A stretch of 64,000 nt of DNA from Luzula sylvatica. Lineage: Eukaryota > Streptophyta > Magnoliopsida > Poales > Juncaceae. Below are positions 1 through 10,279 of the stretch, one piece after another (position 1 is the first letter of the stretch; every line of letters begins with the position of its first letter). Below the pieces are notes generated by a model. It was not told where the DNA came from and searched no databases. It saw only the letters and a list, made by a program, of their open reading frames with translations. The stretch covers positions 41,475,052 to 41,539,051 of the forward strand of contig OX326956.1 of NCBI GenBank assembly GCA_946800325.1. The letters are read 5' to 3'. The translations under genes and the position numbers were made by a program.

Positions 1-124
1 TAACTTTTCACCAAATTTCACAAACACTAAGAAAGTTTGTTTTTCGATTCAAAACAAGATTTTAACGCTTTGAGGAGTTCAAATAACGTGTTTTTAGATC
101 ATTTGTATCGTATCTTTTACTACA
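1..124. repeat. Reference monomer of the satellite (124 bp)
   Basis: This copy is close to the consensus and is used as the coordinate frame for the variants described elsewhere. Visible elements in order: a 10-bp-offset direct repeat TTCACCAAA/TTCACAAAC (7-25), a short dyad ACAAAC...GTTTGT (20-25 and 35-40), a T5 run followed by CGATTC (40-50), AAAACAAG (51-58), TTTTAACG (60-67), TTTGAGGAGTTCAAATAACG (69-88), a second T5 run (91-95), and the tandem pentamer GTATC GTATC (105-114). Four CpGs lie at 45, 66, 87 and 109. The phase (start at TAACTTTT) is arbitrary, because the array gives no natural boundary. Confidence 0.9.
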
Positions 125-621
125 TAACTTTTCACCAAATTTCACAAACACTAAGAAAGTTTGTTTTTCGATTCACAACCAAGATTTTAACGCTTTGAGG
201 AGTTCAAATAACGTGTTTTTAGATCATTTGTATCGTATCTTTTACTACATAACTTTTCACCAAATTTCACAAACACTAAGAAAGTTTGTTTTTCGATTCA
301 AAACAAGATTTTAACGCTTAGAGGAGTTCAAATAACTTGTTTTTAGATCATTTGTATCGTATCTTTTACTACATAACTTTTCACCAAATTTCACAAACAC
401 TAAGAAAGTTTGTTTTTCGATTCAAAACAAGATTTTAACGCTTAGAGGAGTTCAAATAACTTGTTTTTAGATCATTTCTATCGTATCTTTTACTACATAA
501 CTTTTCACCAAATTTCACAAACACTAATAAAGTTTGTTTTTCGATTCAAAACAAGATTATAACGCTTTGAGGAGTTCAAATAACGTGTTTTTTGATCATT
601 TGTATCGGGTCTTTTACTACA
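1..621. repeat. Five-monomer tail of a preceding higher-order unit
   Basis: Monomers start at 1, 125, 250, 374 and 498; the second is a 125-bp form with CACAACC. The order (plain, CACAACC, two TTAGAGG/ACTTG monomers, then an AATAAAG...GATTATA monomer ending ATCGGG) differs from the equivalent end of the 3104-bp units to the right. It matches 11,670-12,290 inside the 9428-bp copy A at a constant shift of 11,669. The left edge of the window therefore belongs to a variant order that was later captured in the 76-mer repeat. Confidence 0.75.
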
Positions 622-3600
622 TAACTTTTCACCAAATTTCACAAACACTAAGAGAGTTTGTTTTTCGATTCAAAATAAGATTTTAACGCTTTGAGGAGTT
701 CAAATAACTTGTGTTTAGATCATTTGTATCGTATCTTTTACTACATAACTTTTCACCAAATTTCACAAACACTATGAAAGTTTATTTTTCGATTCAAAAC
801 AAGATTTTAACGCTTTGAGGAGTTCAAATAACTTGTTTTTAGATCATTTGTATCGTATCTTTTACTACATAACTTTTCACCAAATTTCACAAACACTATG
901 AAAGTTTGTTTTTCGATTCAAAACAAGATTTTAACGCTTTGAGGAGTTCAAATAACGTGTTTATAGATCATTTATATCGTATCTTTTCCTACATAACTTT
1001 TCACCAAATTTCACAAACACTAAGAAAGTTTGTTTTTTGATTCAAAACATGATTTTAACGCTTTGAGGAGTTCAAATAACGTGTTTTTAGATAATTTGTA
1101 TCGTACCTTTTACTACATAAGTTTTCACCAAATTTCACAAACACTAAGAAAGTTTGTTTTTCGATTCAAAACATGATTTTAACGCTTTGAGGAGTTCAAA
1201 TAACATATTTTTAGATCATTTGTATCGTATATTTTACTACATAACTTTTCACCAAATTTCACACACACTAAGAAAGTTTGTTTTTCGATTCAAAACAAGA
1301 TTTTAACGCATTGAGGAGTTCAAATAACGTGTTTTTAGACCAATTGTATCGTATCTTTTACTGCATAACTTTTCACCAAATTTCACAAACACTCTGAAAG
1401 TTTGTTTTTCGATTGAAAACAAGATTTTAACGCTTTGAGGAGTTCAAATAACTTGTTTTTAGATCATTTGTATCGTATCTTTTACTACATAACTTTTCAC
1501 CAAATTTCACAATCACTAAGAAAGTTTGTTTTTCGATTCAAAACAAGATTTTAACGCTTTGAGGAGTTCAAATAACTTGTTTTTAGATCATTCGTATCGT
1601 ATCTTTTACTACATAATTTTTCACCAAATTTCACAAACACTAAGAAAGTTTGTTTTTCGATTCAAAACAAGATTTTAACGCTTTGAGGAGTTCAAATAAC
1701 GTGTTTTTAGATCATTTGTTTCGTATCTTTTACTACATAACTTTTCACCAAATTTCACAAACACTAAGAAAATTTGTTTTTCGATTCAAAACGAGATTTT
1801 AACGCTTTGAGGAGTTCAAATAACGTTTTTTTAGATCATTTGTATCGTATCTTTTACTACATAACTTTTCACCAAATTTCACAAACACTAAGAAAGTTTG
1901 TTTTTCGATTCAAAACCAAGATTTTAACGCTTTGAGGAGTTCAAATAACGTGTTTTTAGATCATTTGTATCGTATCTTTTACTACATAACTTTTCACCAA
2001 ATTTCACAAACACTAAGAAAGTTTGTTTTTCGATTCAAAACCAAGATTTTAACGCTTTGAGGAGTTCAAATAACGTGTTTTTAGATCATTTGTATCGTAT
2101 CTTTTACTACATAACTTTTCACCAAATTTCACAAACACTAAGAAAGTTTGTTTTTCGATTCAAAACAAGATTTTAACGCTTAGAGGAGTTCAAATAACTT
2201 GTTTTTAGATCATTTCTATCGTATCTTTTACTACATAACTTTTCACCAAATTTCACAAACACTAATAAAGTTTGTTTTTCGATTCAAAACAAGATTTTAA
2301 CGCTTTGAGGAGTTCAAATAACGTGTTTTTAGATCATTTGTATCGTACCTTTTACTACATAAGTTTTCACCAAATTTCACAAACACTAAGAAAGTTTGTT
2401 TTTCGATTCAAAACATGATTTTAACGCTTTGAGGAGTTCAAATAACATATTTTTAGATCATTTGTATCGTATATTTTACTACATAACTTTTCACCAAATT
2501 TCACACACACTAAGAAAGTTTGTTTTTCGATTCAAAACAAGATTTTAACGCTTTGAGGAGTTCAAATAACGTGTTTTTAGACCAATTGTATCGTATCTTT
2601 TACTGCATAACTTTTCACCAAATTTCACAAACACTCTGAAAGTTTGTCTTTCGATTGAAAACAAGATTTTAACGCTTTGAGGAGTTCAAATAACTTGTTT
2701 TTAGATCATTTGTATCGTATCTTTTACTACATAACTTTTCACCAAATTTCACAATCACTAAGAAAGTTTGTTTTTCGATTCAAAACAAGATTTTAACGCT
2801 TTGAGGAGTTCAAATAACTTGTTTTTAGATCATTCGTATCGTATCTTTTACTACATAATTTTTCACCAAATTTCACAAACACTAAGAAAGTTTGTTTTTC
2901 GATTCAAAACAAGATTTTAACGCTTTGAGGAGTTCAAATAACGTGTTTTTAGATCATTTGTTTCGTATCTTTTACTACATAACTTTTCACCAAATTTCAC
3001 AAACACTAAGAAAGTTTGTTTTTCGATTCAAAACAAGATTTTAACGCTTTGAGGAGTTCAAATAACGTGTTTTTAGATCATTTGTATCGTATCTTTTACT
3101 ACATAACTTTTCACCAAATTTCACAAACACTAAGAAAGTTTGTTTTTCGATTCACAACCAAGATTTTAACGCTTTGAGGAGTTCAAATAACGTGTTTTTA
3201 GATCATTTGTATCGTATCTTTTACTACATAACTTTTCACCAAATTTCACAATCACTAAGAAAGTTTGTTTTTCGATTCAAAACAAGATTTTAACGCTTTG
3301 AGGAGTTCAAATAACTTGTTTTTAGATCATTCGTATCGTATCTTTTACTACATAATTTTTCACCAAATTTCACAAACACTAAGAAAGTTTGTTTTTCGAT
3401 TCAAAACAAGATTTTAACGCTTAGAGGAGTTCAAATAACTTGTTTTTAGATCATTTGTATCGTATCTTTTACTACATAACTTTTCACCAAATTTCACAAA
3501 CACTAAGAAAGTTTGTTTTTCGATTCAAAACAAGATTTTAACGCTTAGAGGAGTTCAAATAACTTGTTTTTAGATCAGTTGTATCGTATCTTTTACTACA

Positions 3601-3725
3601 TAACTTTTCACCAAATTTCACAAACACTAAGAAAGTTTGTTTTTCGATTCACAACCAAGATTTTAACGCTTAGAGGAGTTCAAATAACGTGTTTTTTGAT
3701 CATTTGTATCGGGTCTTTTACTACA
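622..3725. repeat. 25-mer higher-order repeat, unit 1 (3104 bp)
   Basis: This unit has twenty-five monomers: 21 of 124 bp and four of 125 bp (starts 1862, 1987, 3104 and 3601). It is defined by linked landmarks: AAGAGAG (first monomer), two ACTATG monomers, a TTTTTTGATTC monomer, TAAGTTTT with ACATAT, CACACAC with CGCATTG (A at 1310), a GATTG monomer, AATCAC with ATTCG, TAATTTTT, then AAAATTTG with ACGAG and ACGTTTTTTT (C at 1824). The same landmarks recur 3104 bp further right at 4414 and 4928. Private bases in this unit include CAGTTG for CATTTG near 3575. Confidence 0.9.
1862..2111. repeat. Two adjacent 125-bp extra-C monomers
   Basis: Both read CAAAACCAAG where most monomers have CAAAACAAG. 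The extra-C form is a stable subtype, recurring at fixed places in every HOR and accounting for HOR lengths that are not multiples of 124 (3104 = 25 x 124 + 4; 9428 = 76 x 124 + 4). A second version with CACAACCAAG occurs at 125, 3104 and 3601. Confidence 0.88.
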
Positions 3726-6700
3726 TAACTTTTCACCAAATTTCACAAACACTAAGAGAGTTTGTTTTTCGATTCAAAATAAGATTTTAACGCTTTGAGG
3801 AGTTCAAATAACTTGTTTTTAGATCATTTGTATCGTATCTTTTACTACATAACTTTTCACCAAATTTCACAAACACTATGAAAGTTTATTTTTCGATTCA
3901 AAACAAGATTTTAACGCTTTGAGGAGTTCAAATAACTTGTTTTTAGATCATTTGTATCGTATCTTTTACTACATAACTTTTCACCAAATTTCACAAACAC
4001 TATGAAAGTTTGTTTTTCGATTCAAAACAAGATTTTAACGCTTTGAGGAGTTCAAATAACGTGTTTATAGATCATTTATATCGTATCTTTTACTACATAA
4101 CTTTTCACCAAATTTCACAAACACTAAGAAAGTTTGTTTTTTGATTCAAAACATGATTTTAACGCTTTGAGGAGTTCAAATAACGTGTTTTTAGATAATT
4201 TGTATCGTACCTTTTACTACATAAGTTTTCACCAAATTTCACAAACACTAAGAAAGTTTGTTTTTCGATTCAAAACATGATTTTAACGCTTTGAGGAGTT
4301 CAAATAACATATTTTTAGATCATTTGTATCGTATATTTTACTACATAACTTTTCACCAAATTTCACACACACTAAGAAAGTTTGTTTTTCGATTCAAAAC
4401 AAGATTTTAACGCATTGAGGAGTTCAAATAACGTGTTTTTAGACCAATTGTATCGTATCTTTTACTGCATAACTTTTCACCAAATTTCACAAACACTCTG
4501 AAAGTTTGTTTTTCGATTGAAAACAAGATTTTAACGCTTTGAGGAGTTCAAATAACTTGTTTTTAGATCATTTGTATCGTATCTTTTACTACATAACTTT
4601 TCACCAAATTTCACAATCACTAAGAAAGTTTGTTTTTCGATTCAAAACAAGATTTTAACGCTTTGAGGAGTTCAAATAACTTGTTTTTAGATCATTCGTA
4701 TCGTATCTTTTACTACATAATTTTTCACCAAATTTCACAAACACTAAGAAAGTTTGTTTTTCGATTCAAAACAAGATTTTAACGCTTTGAGGAGTTCAAA
4801 TAACGTGTTTTTAGATCATTTGTTTCGTATCTTTTACTACATAACTTTTCACCAAATTTCACAAACACTAAGAAAATTTGTTTTTCGATTCAAAACGAGA
4901 TTTTAACGCTTTGAGGAGTTCAAATAACGTTTTTTTAGATCATTTGTATCGTATCTTTTACTACATAACTTTTCACCAAATTTCACAAACACTAAGAAAG
5001 TTTGTTTTTCGATTCAAAACCAAGATTTTAACGCTTTGAGGAGTTCAAATAACGTGTTTTTAGATCATTTGTATCGTATCTTTTACTACATAACTTTTCA
5101 CCAAATTTCACAAACACTAAGAAAGTTTGTTTTTCGATTCAAAACCAAGATTTTAACGCTTTGAGGAGTTCAAATAACGTGTTTTTAGATCATTTGTATC
5201 GTATCTTTTACTACATAACTTTTCACCAAATTTCACAAACACTAAGAAAGTTTGTTTTTCGATTCAAAACAAGATTTTAACGCTTAGAGGAGTTCAAATA
5301 ACTTGTTTTTAGATCATTTCTATCGTATCTTTTACTACATAACTTTTCACCAAATTTCACAAACACTAATAAAGTTTGTTTTTCGATTCAAAACAAGATT
5401 TTAACGCTTTGAGGAGTTCAAATAACGTGTTTTTAGATCATTTGTATCGTACCTTTTACTACATAAGTTTTCACCAAATTTCACAAACACTAAGAAAGTT
5501 TGTTTTTCGATTCAAAACATGATTTTAACGCTTTGAGGAGTTCAAATAACATATTTTTAGATCATTTGTATCGTATATTTTACTACATAACTTTTCACCA
5601 AATTTCACACACACTAAGAAAGTTTGTTTTTCGATTCAAAACAAGATTTTAACGCTTTGAGGAGTTCAAATAACGTGTTTTTAGACCAATTGTATCGTAT
5701 CTTTTACTGCATAACTTTTCACCAAATTTCACAAACACTCTGAAAGTTTGTCTTTCGATTGAAAACAAGATTTTAACGCTTTGAGGAGTTCAAATAACTT
5801 GTTTTTAGATCATTTGTATCGTATCTTTTACTACATAACTTTTCACCAAATTTCACAATCACTAAGAAAGTTTGTTTTTCGATTCAAAACAAGATTTTAA
5901 CGCTTTGAGGAGTTCAAATAACTTGTTTTTAGATCATTCGTATCGTATCTTTTACTACATAATTTTTCACCAAATTTCACAAACACTAAGAAAGTTTGTT
6001 TTTCGATTCAAAACAAGATTTTAACGCTTTGAGGAGTTCAAATAACGTGTTTTTAGATCATTTGTTTCTTATCTTTTACTACATAACTTTTCACCAAATT
6101 TCACAAACACTAAGAAAGTTTGTTTTTCGATTCAAAACAAGATTTTAACGCTTTGAGGAGTTCAAATAACGTGTTTTTAGATCATTTGTATCGTATCTTT
6201 TACTACATAACTTTTCACCAAATTTCACAAACACTAAGAAAGTTTGTTTTTCGATTCACAACCAAGATTTTAACGCTTTGAGGAGTTCAAATAACGTGTT
6301 TTTAGATCATTTGTATCGTATCTTTTACTACATAACTTTTCACCAAATTTCACAATCACTAAGAAAGTTTGTTTTTCGATTCAAAACAAGATTTTAACGC
6401 TTTGAGGAGTTCAAATAACTTGTTTTTAGATCATTCGTATCGTATCTTTTACTACATAATTTTTCACCAAATTTCACAAACACTAAGAAAGTTTGTTTTT
6501 CGATTCAAAACAAGATTTTAACGCTTAGAGGAGTTCAAATAACTTGTTTTTAGATCATTTGTATCATATCTTTTACTACATAACTTTTCACCAAATTTCA
6601 CAAACACTAAGAAAGTTTGTTTTTCGATTCAAAACAAGATTTTAACGCTTAGAGGAGTTCAAATAACTTGTTTTTAGATCATTTGTATCGTATCTTTTAC

Positions 6701-6829
6701 TATATAACTTTTCACCAAATTTCACAAACACTAAGAAAGTTTGTTTTTCGATTCACAACCAAGATTTTAACGCTTAGAGGAGTTCAAATAACATGTTTTT
6801 TGATCATTTGTATCGGGTCTTTTACTACA
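3726..6829. repeat. 25-mer higher-order repeat, unit 2 (3104 bp)
   Basis: The monomer order and length are the same as in unit 1. The CGCATTG landmark is at 4414 and ACGTTTTTTT at 4928, each exactly 3104 bp from its neighbours on both sides. Private changes seen include TTTCTTATC near 6065 and TATCATATC near 6564, which look like single-copy substitutions after amplification. The near identity to units 1 and 3 points to recent homogenisation of the whole 25-mer rather than of single monomers. Confidence 0.9.
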
Positions 6830-9800
6830 TAACTTTTCACCAAATTTCACAAACACTAAGAGAGTTTGTTTTTCGATTCAAAATAAGATTTTAACGCTTT
6901 GAGGAGTTCAAATAACTTGTTTTTAGATCATTTGTATCGTATCTTTTACTACATAACTTTTCACCAAATTTCACAAACACTATGAAAGTTTATTTTTCGA
7001 TTCAAAACAAGATTTTAACGCTTTGAGGAGTTCAAATAACTTGTTTTTAGATCATTTGTATCGTATCTTTTACTACATAACTTTTCACCAAATTTCACAA
7101 ACACTATGAAAGTTTGTTTTTCGATTCAAAACAAGATTTTAACGCTTTGAGGAGTTCAAATAACGTGTTTATAGATCATTTATATCGTATCTTTTACTAC
7201 ATAACTTTTCACCAAATTTCACAAACACTAAGAAAGTTTGTTTTTTGATTCAAAACATGATTTTAACGCTTTGAGGAGTTCAAATAACGTGTTTTTAGAT
7301 AATTTGTATCGTACCTTTTACTACATAAGTTTTCACCAAATTTCACAAACACTAAGAAAGTTTGTTTTTCGATTCAAAACATGATTTTAACGCTTTGAGG
7401 AGTTCAAATAACATATTTTTAGATCATTTGTATCGTATATTTTACTACATAACTTTTCACCAAATTTCACACACACTAAGAAAGTTTGTTTTTCGATTCA
7501 AAACAAGATTTTAACGCATTGAGGAGTTCAAATAACGTGTTTTTAGACCAATTGTATCGTATCTTTTACTGCATAACTTTTCACCAAATTTCACAAACAC
7601 TCTGAAAGTTTGTTTTTCGATTGAAAACAAGATTTTAACGCTTTGAGGAGTTCAAATAACTTGTTTTTAGATCATTTGTATCGTATCTTTTACTACATAA
7701 CTTTTCACCAAATTTCACAATCACTAAGAAAGTTTGTTTTTCGATTCAAAACAAGATTTTAACGCTTTGAGGAGTTCAAATAACTTGTTTTTAGATCATT
7801 CGTATCGTATCTTTTACTACATAATTTTTCACCAAATTTCACAAACACTAAGAAAGTTTGTTTTTCGATTCAAAACAAGATTTTAACGCTTTGAGGAGTT
7901 CAAATAACGTGTTTTTAGATCATTTGTTTCGTATCTTTTACTACATAACTTTTCACCAAATTTCACATACACTAAGAAAATTTGTTTTTCGATTCAAAAC
8001 GAGATTTTAACGCTTTGAGGAGTTCAAATAACGTTTTTTTAGATCATTTGTATCGTATCTTTTACTACATAACTTTTCACCAAATTTCACAAACACTAAG
8101 AAAGTTTGTTTTTCGATTCAAAACCAAGATTTTAACGCTTTGAGGAGTTCAAATAACGTGTTTTTAGATCATTTGTATCGTATCTTTTACTACATAACTT
8201 TTCACCAAATTTCACAAACACTAAGAAAGTTTGTTTTTCGATTCAAAACCAAGATTTTAACGCTTTGAGGAGTTCAAATAACGTGTTTTTAGATCATTTG
8301 TATCGTATCTTTTACTACATAACTTTTCACCAAATTTCACAAACACTAAGAAAGTTTGTTTTTCGATTCAAAACAAGATTTTAACGCTTAGAGGAGTCCA
8401 AATAACTTGTTTTTAGATCATTTCTATCGTATCTTTTACTACATAACTTTTCACCAAATTTCACAAACACTAATAAAGTTTGTTTTTCGATTCAAAACAA
8501 GATTTTAACGCTTTGAGGAGTTCAAATAACGTGTTTTTAGATCATTTGTATCGTACCTTTTACTACATAAGTTTTCACCAAATTTCACAAACACTAAGAA
8601 AGTTTGTTTTTCGATTCAAAACATGATTTTAACGCTTTGAGGAGTTCAAATAACATATTTTTAGATCATTTGTATCGTATATTTTACTACATAACTTTTC
8701 ACCAAATTTCACACACACTAAGAAAGTTTGTTTTTCGATTCAAAACAAGATTTTAACGCTTTGAGGAGTTCAAATAACGTGTTTTTAGACCAATTGTATC
8801 GTATCTTTTACTGCATAACTTTTCACCAAATTTCACAAACACTCTGAAAGTTTGTCTTTCGATTGAAAACAAGATTTTAACGCTTTGAGGAGTTCAAATA
8901 ACTTGTTTTTAGATCATTTGTATCGTATCTTTTACTACATAACTTTTCACCAAATTTCACAATCACTAAGAAAGTTTGTTTTTCGATTCAAAACAAGATT
9001 TTAACGCTTTGAGGAGTTCAAATAACTTGTTTTTAGATCATTCGTATCGTATCTTTTACTACATAATTTTTCACCAAATTTCACAAACACTAAGAAAGTT
9101 TGTTTTTCGATTCAAAACAAGATTTTAACGCTTTGAGGAGTTCAAATAACGTGTTTTTAGATCATTTGTTTCGTATCTTTTACTACATAACTTTTCACCA
9201 AATTTCACAAACACTAAGAAAGTTTGTTTTTCGATTCAAAACAAGATTTTAACGCTTTGAGGAGTTCAAATAACGTGTTTTTAGATCATTTGTATCGTAT
9301 CTTTTACTACATAACTTTTCACCAAATTTCACAAACACTAAGAAAGTTTGTTTTTCGATTCACAACCAAGATTTTAACGCTTTGAGGAGTTCAAATAACG
9401 TGTTTTTAGATCATTTGTATCGTATCTTTTACTACATAACTTTTCACCAAATTTCACAATCACTAAGAAAGTTTGTTTTTCGATTCAAAACAAGATTTTA
9501 ACGCTTTGAGGAGTTCAAATAACTTGTTTTTAGATCATTCGTATCGTATCTTTTACTACATAATTTTTCACCAAATTTCACAAACACTAAGAAAGTTTGT
9601 TTTTCGATTCAAAACAAGATTTTAACGCTTAGAGGAGTTCAAATAACTTGTTTTTAGATCATTTGTATCGTATCTTTTACTACATAACTTTTCACCAAAT
9701 TTCACAAACACTAAGAAAGTTTGTTTTTCGATTCAAAACAAGATTTTAACGCTTAGAGGAGTTCAAATAACTTGTTTTTAGATCATTTGTATCGTATCTT

Positions 9801-9933
9801 TTACTACATAACTTTTCACCAAATTTCACAAACACTAAGAAAGTTTGTTTTTCGATTCACAACCAAGATTTTAACGCTTAGAGGAGTTCAAATAACGTGT
9901 TTTTTGATCATTTGTATCGGGTCTTTTACTACA
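6830..9933. repeat. 25-mer higher-order repeat, unit 3 (3104 bp)
   Basis: Landmarks fall at 7518 (CGCATTG) and 8032 (ACGTTTTTTT), again +3104 from unit 2. The AATCAC monomers of units 2 and 3 are also in register (3229, 6333, and 9437 near the end of unit 3). Private bases include CACATAC near 7967 and GGAGTCC near 8395. Its last monomers (TAATTTTT, two TTAGAGG, CACAACC with ATCGGG) lead straight into a fourth, broken unit. Confidence 0.9.
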
Positions 9934-10279
9934 TAACTTTTCACCAAATTTCACAAACACTAAGAGAGTTTGTTTTTCGATTCAAAATAAGATTTTCACG
10001 CTTTGAGGAGTTCAAATAACTTGTTTTTAGATCATTTGTATCGTATCTTTTACTACATAACTTTTCACCAAATTTCACAAACACTATGAAAGTTTATTTT
10101 TCGATTCAAAACAAGATTTTAACGCTTTGAGGAGTTCAAATAACTTGTTTTTAGATCATTTGTATCGTATCTTTTACTACATAACTTTTCACCAAATTTC
10201 ACAAACAGTATGAAAGTTTGTTTTTCGATTCAAAACAAGATTTTAACGCTTTGAGGAGTTCAAATAACGTGTTTATAGA
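9934..10279. repeat. Partial fourth 3104-bp unit, ending at a change of HOR type
   Basis: The AAGAGAG, ACTATG/GTTTAT and ACTATG monomers follow the 25-mer order, with two private marks: GATTTTCACG near 9991 and ACAGTATG near 10,207. Just after the TTTATAG motif near 10,275 the sequence instead begins to match positions 9428 bp to the right. By 10,622 the expected CGCATTG landmark of a fourth unit is CGCTTTG. The two private marks reappear together at 42,121 and 42,337, a constant shift of 32,130. Confidence 0.75.

Noticed and set aside
40..58. CENP-B box-like element around TTTTTCGATTC
   Set aside because: The TTCG half and the central A fit the known 17-bp box, but the required CGGG half is absent in the consensus and in the CGAG subtype, so only half the motif is present.
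64..88. TGAGGAG as a ribosome-binding-site-like motif in every monomer
   Set aside because: It resembles a purine-rich Shine-Dalgarno sequence by chance. No start codon with an open frame follows it, and the context is eukaryote-like satellite.
60..124. T-rich runs as terminators or promoter elements
   Set aside because: The T5 runs lack an adjacent GC-rich stem, and TATA-like strings are expected at 28% G+C. Nothing distinguishes them from composition.
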